From G965261055 sp965261055 [NCBI: Fibrobacteria bacterium] (GTDB taxonomy: Bacteria > Fibrobacterota > Fibrobacteria > UBA11236), in assembly GCA_965261055.1 (NCBI GenBank), contig OZ253440.1:372001-436000 (forward strand): 64,000 bases of DNA, in the 5' to 3' direction. Position 1 is the stretch's first letter, and each line of letters starts with the position of its first letter. The translations under genes and the position numbers were made by a program. The notes beneath the pieces are model-generated. The model was not told where the DNA came from. It did no database searches and was given only the letters and a program-made list of their open reading frames with translations. Shown one piece after another: positions 16,689 through 25,100 of the stretch.

Positions 16689-19247
16689 ATGATTGTGTAT
16701 AAATTAATGATAATGATAATGATAATATGGAATTGTAACAAAGATACTGTCACTGCTCCAACAACAGTAAGTGTAATGGGTGTGAGTGTTGGTATTTCTA
16801 GAGTAAATTTAGTAGTGGGAGAGTCATCACCAGTAGAAGCAACGGTATTACCCGCCACTGCAACCAACCCAGCAGTGACATGGTCAAGTTCTGATGAAAG
16901 CATAGCGACCGTATCAGAAGGTGTTATCACAGGAGAATCAGCAGGCACCGCGAACATCATCGTCACGACAACAGACGGAGGGCATACAGACACGGTAGTT
17001 GTCAGAGTTACAATTGCAGCAGCGGTAAGGAGTGTCTCTCTTGATCAAACAGGTGGTATTATTGTAGGGACAAAAGACACGGTAATAGCGACAGTAGTCG
17101 CAGTCGGTGGAGCAGCCGAAACAGTCACTTGGACAACGAGTGATACCACTGTAGCGACAGTAGATTCAAACGGTGTTATCAGCGGAGTATTGGTAGGTAC
17201 CGCAATAATTACGGCGACTGCTACAGCAGATACTAGTAAAAAAGCAACTGCAACAATTACGGTCACCGCAACAGTCGTCGCAGTAACAGGGGTGACTTTA
17301 GACAGTAGTATTGTTGAAATAGTAGAGGATTCAACAGCGAGAGTTGTAGCGACGGTATCACCTCCCACAGCGACCAACCCAGCAGTGACATGGACAACAA
17401 GTGATACCACTGTAGCGACAGTAGATGGTGGTGTTATCACAGGTGTATCAGCAGGTACAACGAACATCATCGTCACAACAGTAGATGGTGATTTTAAAGA
17501 TACAGTGGTTGTTACAATAGTAGCACCGATATTGGTAACAGGAGTGACTTTAGAGAGTAGCGGACTTACAATAGTAGAGAATGCAACAGCAACAGCATCG
17601 GCAACGGTAGTCCCTGATAGTGCTTTTAACAGGGCAGTCAGTTGGAGATCGGACAGCATCGCCATAGCAACAGTTGATAACGGTATTATCACAGGCATAT
17701 CAGCAGGCACCGCAAATATCATCGTCACAACAGCAGACGGTGATTTTAAAGACACAGTGGTTGTTACAGTGATTGCAAAAGGAGTAAGGAGTGTGTCTCT
17801 TGACCAAACAGTATTAAATATTGTCATCGGATCAAAAGACACACTGATGGCGACAATCGTTGTAGCAGGTATAATTGCAGAAACAGTGAATTGGACAAGT
17901 AGTGATACCACTGTAGCGACAGTAGATTCAAACGGTGTTATCAGCGGAGTATTGATAGGCACAGCAATAATAACAGTGACTTCTACAGCAGATACTAGTA
18001 AAAAAGCGACTGCGACAATTACGGTCACCGCCAAAAACATTTCTACAGGGGCAACGATTACTCATACAATAACAAATTTCCGTTCGGAGTTTTCTGACAC
18101 AGCAAGTCAAATAGCAGCGATATCTGATGGGGATAAAACAACTAGAGTTAATAATCGAAACTATCAAGTAAGCATTGGTAGTCAGTGGGGTGCTACGATT
18201 ACCCATCATTTTTCTAAACCTTATAATCAGGGTGTTTATACCTATTATGGTCGTGACAATACTCCTGAAATTGCTGCTATGAATGGTGCTACTGTATCGT
18301 TTATGTATGATAATATTGTTGTTGAAACAATGACAATTAGAAATCCGACAAAGGATATCACAGTCACTCCGAGTCGATTAACTGTTTTTAATAAGGTGGT
18401 GGTAGCCTTTCCGAATGGCACGGGTCATATTGCTTTTTCTGAGATAGAGATTTTTGGAGTGGAAGCAATAGCCTCAGTAGGAGGTGTTTATTCTGTAGGG
18501 ATAATTTCTCCAGTATCTTATGTTGAAGTGGGTGACAGTCTTCAATTATCAGCATGGGTATCGTCAACGAGTGGCACTGCAACGACAGTGACTTGGAGAT
18601 CAAATGATGCCGCTATAGCAACAGTCAATGCTAGTGGAAAAGTCACGGGAGTATCCGTAGGGACAATGACAATTACTGCAATTTCTACAGCAGATCCTAC
18701 TCAAACAACAGAGTTAGAAATTACAGTAATTGCAGTAACCGTATTAGAAGACATTTCAACAGGGATAGCAGATTCTATGGGAACAGGGGATTCTATTTCT
18801 CATACAATAACAACTCACAGGTTTCCTGTTGGATCTCACCCTGTGCTTCGTCCTTATAGTACAGCAGCAAAACAAATAGCCGCTATCTCTGATGGCGATA
18901 AAACAACTACGATGTATCAGGGTATTACTGCTGGTGACGCTTATCAAGTAGGCATTGAGACCCGCAATGCAACGATTACACACCATTTTTCTAAGAATTA
19001 TAAAAATGGTGTTTATACCTATTATGGTAATAGAGGTCTTGATCCTATTAATATAATGATTGGTACTACAATCACATTTATGAATGATACTACTGTTGTT
19101 GAAATAATTACAATTAGAAATCCGACCAAGGATATCACAGTCACTCCGAGTCGATTAACTGTTTTTAATAAGGTGGTGACAGCCTTTAACGGTTCCTATG
19201 CTATTTTTTATGAGATAGAGATTTTGGCAGTGGAAGCGACACAATAG
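16689..19247 (+). CDS. Big2-domain lipoprotein with two discoidin-like domains (tandem copy B)
   Basis: The 852-residue protein is the duplicate of the gene at 13963. The leader and six Big2 domains are nearly unchanged: the substitutions I see in the first 460 residues are N/P and T/S in domain 1, T/R at the start of domain 2, and T/S plus T/N in domain 5. In contrast, the discoidin-like domains carry clustered replacements: FILEF/FRSEF, YQKG/YNQG and GHDHT/GRDNT in the first. In the second, nearly all of the loops after YTYYG, around the YQVGI strand and before FYEIEIL are changed. A two-residue insertion (AVTV for V) precedes the second. The scaffold is conserved and the putative binding loops vary. 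Confidence 0.85.
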   Translation: MIVYKLMIMIMIIWNCNKDTVTAPTTVSVMGVSVGISRVNLVVGESSPVEATVLPATATNPAVTWSSSDESIATVSEGVITGESAGTANIIVTTTDGGHTDTVVVRVTIAAAVRSVSLDQTGGIIVGTKDTVIATVVAVGGAAETVTWTTSDTTVATVDSNGVISGVLVGTAIITATATADTSKKATATITVTATVVAVTGVTLDSSIVEIVEDSTARVVATVSPPTATNPAVTWTTSDTTVATVDGGVITGVSAGTTNIIVTTVDGDFKDTVVVTIVAPILVTGVTLESSGLTIVENATATASATVVPDSAFNRAVSWRSDSIAIATVDNGIITGISAGTANIIVTTADGDFKDTVVVTVIAKGVRSVSLDQTVLNIVIGSKDTLMATIVVAGIIAETVNWTSSDTTVATVDSNGVISGVLIGTAIITVTSTADTSKKATATITVTAKNISTGATITHTITNFRSEFSDTASQIAAISDGDKTTRVNNRNYQVSIGSQWGATITHHFSKPYNQGVYTYYGRDNTPEIAAMNGATVSFMYDNIVVETMTIRNPTKDITVTPSRLTVFNKVVVAFPNGTGHIAFSEIEIFGVEAIASVGGVYSVGIISPVSYVEVGDSLQLSAWVSSTSGTATTVTWRSNDAAIATVNASGKVTGVSVGTMTITAISTADPTQTTELEITVIAVTVLEDISTGIADSMGTGDSISHTITTHRFPVGSHPVLRPYSTAAKQIAAISDGDKTTTMYQGITAGDAYQVGIETRNATITHHFSKNYKNGVYTYYGNRGLDPINIMIGTTITFMNDTTVVEIITIRNPTKDITVTPSRLTVFNKVVTAFNGSYAIFYEIEILAVEATQ

Positions 19248-19331
19248 TTTCTAATTTAATCGTAACAACTGTTTATTAAAAAACAATTAAGTTTAATTAA
19301 GTAAGTAATTCTCTAATTTTAAGAGATCCTT

Positions 19332-19352
19332 AGAAGAATTAATTCTTCTTTT
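19332..19352 (+). terminator. Palindromic hairpin after the array, weak terminator
   Basis: AGAAGAATTAATTCTTCT is a perfect 18-bp palindrome (7-bp stem, TTAA loop) followed by TTTG. It lies 85 nt after the stop of the last array gene. The short T-run makes it a weak terminator. Confidence 0.4.
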
Positions 19353-19386
19353 GAAATGCTGTTGTTAACAGGTCTAGGTTTTTTTA

Positions 19387-19662
19387 ATGTATGATACTGT
19401 GTTACGACTTATCAGTATTTTAGTATTGCTCTATTTGACTTCTTGTTCCAATGAAAAATTAATTCAAGATGAGGCAAAATTACAAGAGCTACCAGATTCT
19501 TTAAGTCAATTAGACATTCAAATTTTTGAAAAACTCAATCAAAATTTTAAAGTTACGACTGTTAAAGAAAAGCAACAAAAATTGTGGAAAAACTATTGGA
19601 ATAAAAGACAACAGTATCAATTAGACAAAAAACAATACTGCAATTATGAAATCATTAAATAG
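19387..19662 (+). pseudogene. Truncated lipoprotein, paralog of the 4045 gene
   Basis: The frame codes a leader with a lipobox (LLYLTSC) and a periplasmic segment ending QKLWKNYWNKRQQYQLDKK. This matches the N-terminal part of the 4045 protein (RLWKDYWKKRDSVKLEDK). The following transmembrane helix and acidic tail are missing: after that point the reading frame runs into the truncated truA sequence and stops. A deletion has therefore fused the first third of this gene to the last two thirds of truA. It could still make a 91-residue lipoprotein, so expression is not excluded. Confidence 0.6.
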
Positions 19663-20146
19663 CTTAACTCCTAATTCTGTTGCCATTAAAAATATTCGTA
19701 AACAAAACGACAATTTTCATGCTCGTTATGATGCTAAAAATCGTTTATACCGTTACACTATTTACAAAGGGCATTCAGCTTTATATTCTAAATATACTTG
19801 GGAAGTTTGTTATACTTTAAATACTACACTTTTTCGTAGTGAATTAGAATGTGTACTAGGTGAACATGATTTTAATGCTTTTTCTGTCACTCGAAAGAAT
19901 GATTTGTCCACTCGTTGTACTATTTTAGAAGTCAATTTGAAAGAACAATCAGAACAGATAGAAATTTACATTAGAGGGGATCGTTTTTTACATAAAATGG
20001 TTCGTGCGATCATAGGATCTTGCTATGATGTGGCAAGAGGTAAGTGTCAAAGCGGTTTGGTAAAAAAAACACTTGGTGAACAGTGTTGTATAAATAGAGT
20101 TTTGGCTCCTGCTTCTGGATTGACTTTGATGGAAGTTGCCTATTAA
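19646..20146 (+). pseudogene. truA: tRNA pseudouridine synthase A, N-terminally truncated
   Basis: The 166 residues match the C-terminal two thirds of TruA: DNFHARYDAKNRLYRYTIY, then LGEHDFNAFSV and DRFLHKMVRAIIGSCYDVARG. TruA is normally about 245-270 residues and carries its catalytic Asp in an N-terminal R-T-D-x-G-V-H motif, which is absent here. The fragment starts at the level of the family's LN-x-x-LP segment. Without the catalytic Asp it cannot modify U38-40 of tRNA, so a complete truA is expected elsewhere. The 5' end was lost in the deletion that joined it to the lipoprotein fragment. Confidence 0.8.
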
Positions 20147-20754
20147 AACAGCAGTACAAAATTGAATAAAATTGGGTAGCTGTTTATGTCTAAAGCAAAG
20201 GTATAACCTAGTTCTAGCAAAATATCGCCTTTAAAACAACGAATAAGCGGAGTTACAAAGATATTTTCTAGGTCAAAATTTTGATCTACTTCTAATTCAA
20301 GCATTATCCATGTGTGTAAAGCATTGTATTTGGCAATATAGGGAGCAACACCCAAACGAACTCGGTAGTCAAATTCAACAAATAGCTCGTTGCTTATTTC
20401 AATACTTCTAAAATACCGCCTAGTTTCCCAATCGTAAGACACATCAAAATTTATGTTGGGTTGGAAATCATCGTTTATGCCTGCTCGTAATTTGGTATAA
20501 AGATTTGTCCTAGACTTTAAAGTATTTTCTCGATAAAATAAATGATTCCATTGAGCATTTACGGATATTTCATCGAGGAGTTCTCGTTCTAAAACCAAAC
20601 CAATAGAGTGATAGATGGTAGGGGAGTAATGAATGTGCAAACGATTTTTTTTAAAATTATTTCGTTGCATTACAGTCCAACCATTCGCATAAGAAACAGG
20701 ACTGGCTTGAATAGAAATAGAGAGTAGTAAACTCAATACAAGTATTGATTTCAT
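20143..20754 (-). CDS. Exported protein, probable outer-membrane beta-barrel
   Basis: A cleavable signal peptide (MKSILVLSLLLSISIQAS) precedes about 185 residues of alternating amphipathic strands rich in aromatic residues (LHIHYSPTIYHSIGLVLE, RTNLYTKLRAGI, FVEFDYRVRLGVAPYIAKY). The last residues are LFNFVLLF, a typical C-terminal barrel strand ending in Phe. The ATG at 20754 was preferred over the GTG at 20760. It overlaps the 3' end of the truA fragment by 4 nt and follows the metal-handling genes, so it may be the outer-membrane member of that group. No specific family was recognised. Confidence 0.6.
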   Translation of the reverse strand: MKSILVLSLLLSISIQASPVSYANGWTVMQRNNFKKNRLHIHYSPTIYHSIGLVLERELLDEISVNAQWNHLFYRENTLKSRTNLYTKLRAGINDDFQPNINFDVSYDWETRRYFRSIEISNELFVEFDYRVRLGVAPYIAKYNALHTWIMLELEVDQNFDLENIFVTPLIRCFKGDILLELGYTFALDINSYPILFNFVLLF

Positions 20755-20782
20755 AATCACTTTTTCAAAAATCTAAAAAAAT

Positions 20783-21157
20783 CTAAAAAAACAAATGAGG
20801 GGCGATAAAAGCAAAAAAGAAACTGATTAACCACATGCCAAGAGACAAACGATAAATAAAAGTTGTTTTTTTTTTTAATTCTAAACACAATTCAGCTTTT
20901 TGAGGGTCTGTAGGACATGATTGTTTTCTTTTTTGTACGATAGCCAAAATAACAATCAAAACACCAGATATGATAAAAAGAGATATTTTATGACCAGAAA
21001 ACCAAGTAATTACAGGAAAATTAGATACTATCGTGGCAAAAACACTACCAAAACCTAACAAAACAAACAGTGCTGGTAAAACACAACACAAAAGAGTACT
21101 CATAGAAAATAATACTGTACTGGCTTTTAAAAATCGGTAAGGGGTCTTATTTATCAT
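20783..21157 (-). CDS. MerT-like small inner-membrane protein
   Basis: The 124-residue protein has three predicted transmembrane helices (about residues 12-40, 52-72 and 102-122). Helix one holds adjacent cysteines followed by Pro (STLLCCVLPALFVLLGFG), like the CC-P motif in mercuric transporter MerT and related metal-ion carriers. A loop between helices two and three has another Cys pair, 11 residues apart (SCPTDPQKAELCLEL). It overlaps the preceding HMA-domain gene by 11 nt, so the pair is translationally coupled. The analogy is periplasmic MerP handing metal to MerT; the metal is not known, and no merA or merR is nearby. Confidence 0.6.
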   Translation of the reverse strand: MINKTPYRFLKASTVLFSMSTLLCCVLPALFVLLGFGSVFATIVSNFPVITWFSGHKISLFIISGVLIVILAIVQKRKQSCPTDPQKAELCLELKKKTTFIYRLSLGMWLISFFFAFIAPHLFF

Positions 21158-21461
21158 TTTTTAACGGTAAATTTCTATTGATTTTTACGACACTCACACC
21201 GTTGTCTTTAATAATTTTGCTGATAACAGTATCTGGTATGCTTTGTCCCTTTTTAAAATCAAGACTGACCAAACTACTGTCTAAATTTACAAACACTTTT
21301 TTTATTTTTTTATTTTTATAAAAAGTTTTTTCTAACCCTCTGGCACAAAAATCACAAACCATACCTTTGACACGAACGACCACATCATGAGGATTGGAAG
21401 AGTCGGGAATGTTTGAAAAACTGACTAAAAATAAAAATAAAATAAAATAAATTGTTTTCAT
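21147..21461 (-). CDS. Periplasmic heavy-metal-binding (HMA domain) protein, MerP-like
   Basis: A signal peptide (MKTIYFILFLFLVSFSN) is followed by a single HMA domain with the metal-binding loop GMVCDFCARGLEKTF. The rest has the expected beta-alpha-beta pattern (VFVNLDSSLVSLDFKKG…VISKIIKDNGVSVVKI). It probably binds a soft metal such as copper or mercury in the periplasm and passes it to the MerT-like partner. The ATG at 21461 was chosen over one at 21482 because AGGGA lies 5-6 nt before it and the signal peptide then starts properly. It is the first gene of a three-gene minus-strand unit. Confidence 0.8.
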   Translation of the reverse strand: MKTIYFILFLFLVSFSNIPDSSNPHDVVVRVKGMVCDFCARGLEKTFYKNKKIKKVFVNLDSSLVSLDFKKGQSIPDTVISKIIKDNGVSVVKINRNLPLKNDK

Positions 21462-21491
21462 ATATTCCCTGTTGAAAGACATTTAAAGTTA

Positions 21492-21521
21492 TAATAAATG
21501 TATTTAAATGTATTTATTATA
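21492..21521. repeat. AT-rich inverted repeat upstream of the HMA gene
   Basis: ATAATAAAT and ATTTATTAT are inverted repeats of 9 bp separated by 12 nt, between the divergent HMA gene and glycosylase fragment. The position suits an operator or promoter region, but the base composition makes chance symmetry possible. Confidence 0.35.
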
Positions 21522-21569
21522 AACAGTAAAATTGAATGAAAATATTTTATTTTTTACTCTTAATGAACA

Positions 21570-21917
21570 ATGAGGCTTTTTTCAAAACAAATCATTACTT
21601 TTAATCGTCAACTGCACTTTGAAGAGCAACTGCCAAAGGGTATTCAAATTATGAATCCCTATCAAAGTCAAGAGACTTTTAAAATCAGTTCAAAATTCTA
21701 TCAACAGTTTTATAATGATAGGGACAAACGAATATTAATTTTAGGGATTAATCCTGGTAGACATGGAGCAGGGGTCACGGGTATTCCATTTACAGATTCG
21801 GAACGATTAGAAAAAAACTGCCAAATTTCAGCCAAACATCTTAAAACGAGAGAGTTATCTGCCGTTTTTATTTACGAAATGATAGAAGCATGGGGTGGGA
21901 TGGCTAACCAATTTTAG
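21570..21917 (+). pseudogene. SMUG2/DUF4918-type uracil-DNA glycosylase, 3' truncated
   Basis: The N-terminal half is well preserved: ITFNRQLHFEEQLPKGI, IMNPYQ, then KRILILGINPGRHGAGVTGIPFTD and LSAVFIYEMIEAWGG, all typical of DUF4918 (SMUG2-like) glycosylases of Bacteroidota. The full-length family is about 225-235 residues; here the frame ends at 115 with an unrelated MANQF. The breakpoint, near 21900, leads directly into sequence related to the spacer of the Big2 array (TAACCAATTTTAGAATAAAC). The distal half with the DNA-binding His motif is missing, so it is not functional. Confidence 0.75.
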
Positions 21918-21948
21918 AATAAACTGATTTTTAATTAGTTTATTTTTA

Positions 21949-21987
21949 TTCTTATTATACTTGCTAGAGTTATAGAATATTGTTATT
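21949..21987 (+). promoter_or_regulatory. Second copy of the 39-nt Big2 upstream block
   Basis: It is identical to 5472-5510 over 39 nt and has the same position relative to the tandem repeats and ATG. Probable promoter region; see that entry. Confidence 0.5.
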
Positions 21988-21989
21988 TT

Positions 21990-22106
21990 TTACCCATACA
22001 GGGTTACCCATACAGGGTTACCCATACAGGGTTACCCATACAGGGTTACCCATACAGGGTTACCCATACAGGGTTACCCATACAGGGTTACCCATACCAT
22101 ACAGGG
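21990..22106 (+). repeat. 14-bp tandem repeat, 8 copies, in the 5' leader
   Basis: There are seven perfect TTACCCATACAGGG units and an eighth with a 5-nt internal duplication (CATAC). The last unit runs into GGGGAG, the SD sequence, 6 nt before the ATG at 22116. The gene at 5592 has five units in the same place. Confidence 0.95.
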
Positions 22107-22115
22107 GAGATTTCT

Positions 22116-25100
22116 ATGATTAAGTTATTTACGTTTATATTGCTAACATTATCCGTTTTCAATTGCAACCTTTTTGACGATTCAACACCACTTATTCCAG
22201 TAAGTAGTGTGAGTGTTGATAATTCTGTAGTAGGTTTAGTAGTGGGGGATGCATCATCAACAGTTGTGGCGACCGTATCACCAGCTGATGCAACAGACAA
22301 AGCAGTCACTTGGACAAGTAGTGATAGCGCAATAGCGATCGTATCATCTAGCGGTGAAATAGAAGCAGTATCAGTGGGAACAACAACCATTAAGGTAATA
22401 ACAGCAGACGGAGGTCACACAGCGAGAGTAATTGTAAGAGTTACAGCATCAGCAATAAGTGTAACGGGTGTGCGTGTTGCTTCTGTAGTAGGTTTAGTAG
22501 TGGGGGGTGCATCATCAACAGTTGTGGCGACCGTATCACCAGCTGATGCGACAGACAAAGCAGTGAGATGGACAAGTAGTGATACCGCAATAGCGACCGT
22601 ATCATCTAGTGGTGAAATAAGAGGGGAATCAGAGGGAACAGCGAACATCATAGTCACAACAGTAGACGGAGGACACACAGACACAGTAGTTGCAAGAGTT
22701 ACAACAACAGCAGTTAGCGTAACGAATGTGAGTATTGCTCTTAATACATTTAATCTAGTAGCGGGACTTTTTACAGAAGTAGAAGCGACCGTATCACCAG
22801 CTGATGCAACCAATAAAACAGTGATTTGGTCAAGTAGTGATTCTTCGGTAGCAACGGTCAATCAAAGTGGTAACGTTACAGCATTAGCACTAGGAACAGC
22901 AATGATCATAGTCAGGACAATGGACGGAGGTCACACAGACACACTAGTTCTCACAGTAACAGGAGTCAGTGTGACGAGTGTAAGTGTTAGTAACGATACA
23001 GTCAATCTAGTAGTGGGAATTTCATCAACCCTCACAGCAACAGTAGAACCAATTAATGCAAGTAACAAAGCATTGACATGGGCAACAATTGATGAATCCA
23101 TAGCGACAGTTAATTCAAACGAAATAAGGGGAGTAGCAATCGGAACAACAACCCTCACAGTCAGGACAACAGATGGAGGACATATGGATACAGTAGTTGT
23201 CATAGTCACAGCACCAGTCAGAGTAAGTGGTGTGACTTTTAATCATGATACATTATATTTAGTACGCGGAGCGATAGTACGATTTTCAGTGACAGTATTA
23301 CCATATAATGCGACAGCTAAAAGAGTGACATTCTCAAGTAGTGATGAAAACATAGCGCCAATATCAGTTGGCGAGATAACAGGAGGATCATTGGGAACAG
23401 CGAACATCATAGTCACAACAGTAGACGGAGGATACACAGACACAGTAGTCGTCATAATAGGAGTCAGTGTGAGTGTTGATATTGAAACAGTCAATTTAGT
23501 AGTTGGAGAAACCGCGACAGTTGTGGCGACGGTATTACCAACTAATGCTATTGATAAATCAGTCAGTTGGAGATCAGGTTCTGATAGGATAGCAACAGTT
23601 GATGCAAACGGTGTTATCACAGGAAGATCAGCGGGTGACGTATTCATCAGAGTAACGGCAACAAACGGAGGTCACACAGCGGAATTACTCGTAAGAGTAA
23701 CAGCAGAAACAGAAATAGAAACAGCAGTAAGTGGTGTGAGTGTTGATATTGGAGCAGTCAATCTAGTAGTTGGAGAAACCGCGACAATTGAGGCGACAGT
23801 ATTACCAGCGACTGCAACCAATCAAGTAGTGATATGGTCATCAAATGGTCATTTTGGAATATTGAGTATAGCACAAGATTCAAGAAGAGCAATAATAAGA
23901 GGAGTAGGAGTGGGAACAACAACCCTCACAGTCACAACAACAGAGGGAAGATACATAGACACAGTAGTTGTGGTAGTCACAGGAGTCAGTGTGACGAGTG
24001 TGAGTGTTGATAGTGATACAGTCAATCTAAAAGTGAACGAGACATCATCAATCACAGCAACAATATTACCCGCTAATGCAACCAACAAAGCATTGACATG
24101 GACAAGTAGTGATTCATCAATAGCGACAATATCAAGTTTTGGACTACAAGGTATCCTAACAGGAGAATCATTGGGAACAGCAACAATCACAGTTAGGACA
24201 ACAGACGGAGGATACATAGACACAGTAGTTGTCATAGTCACAGGAGTCAGTGTGACGAGTGTGAATGTTGTTCGTGATACAGTCAATCTAGGAGTGGGAG
24301 CAACAGAAACAGTAGAAGCGACAATATTACCCGTTAATGCAAGCAACAAAGCAGTGACATGGTCAAGTAGTGATAATGCAAAAGTGACAGTTGATGCAAA
24401 CGGTGTCATAACAGCAGTAGCAATCGGAACAGCAACGATCACAGTGACAACAACAGATGGAGATTACACAGACACACTAGTTGTCATAGTTACAGCACCC
24501 GTAAGTGTAACGAGTGTGAGTGTTGTTCGTGATACAATTAATCTAGGAGCGAGAGAGTCATCAACAATCGCAGTGACAGTATTACCCGTTAATGCAACCA
24601 ACAAAGTAGTGACATGGTCAAGTAGTGATATCTCAATAGCGACTGTATCAAACGGTATAATAACAGGAGAATCATTGGGAACAGCAACCCTCACAGTCAC
24701 GACAATAGATGGATCTCACACAGACACAGTAGTTATTACAGTGACAACAGCATTTTTTAACATGCAGACAGTATCAGATCCATGGTTCTATGTACCTGAA
24801 TCTATTAGAGACACAATTAATGTCAATAATATTGTGGATCTTCAGAGAGGAGGTTTTGATACAAAAAATGCTATTTTTGCTGGCGGTTTTAATTCATCAG
24901 CATCTGAAGGGTTACTTTATGCATCGGGAGGAACTGGAAAAGGTCTTACATTCGGTTATAAAGACGGTGCTTTTATTGTAAGTATAGGTGAGGGTAATAA
25001 TATAGATGTACAAGTAACAGGTTTATCTCAAAATACAAATTATATATATGAAATACAAATTTTGATCAACAATAAAATTGAGGTTACTGTTTCTGAAGGA

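Larger units (their letters stand above)
13787..19247 (+). repeat. Tandem duplication of a complete gene, period 2726 bp
   Basis: Copy 1 covers about 13787-16515 and copy 2 about 16516-19247, each with spacer, leader and coding sequence. The Big2-coding parts differ at only a handful of codons. The discoidin-like parts differ much more, in short clusters. The copies are adjacent and in the same orientation, so unequal crossing-over could add or remove a gene. Confidence 0.9.

Noticed and set aside
14319-18040. Long antisense frames (two of 331 codons, others of 180-277) inside the Big2 genes
   Set aside because: They are shadows: the repeated Thr/Val/Ala/Ser codons leave few stops on the opposite strand, and the antisense proteins repeat with the Big2 period.
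13963-19247. Diversity-generating retroelement as the source of loop variation
   Set aside because: No reverse transcriptase or template repeat is present in the window, and the differences are not confined to adenines. Gene conversion or selection explains them more simply.
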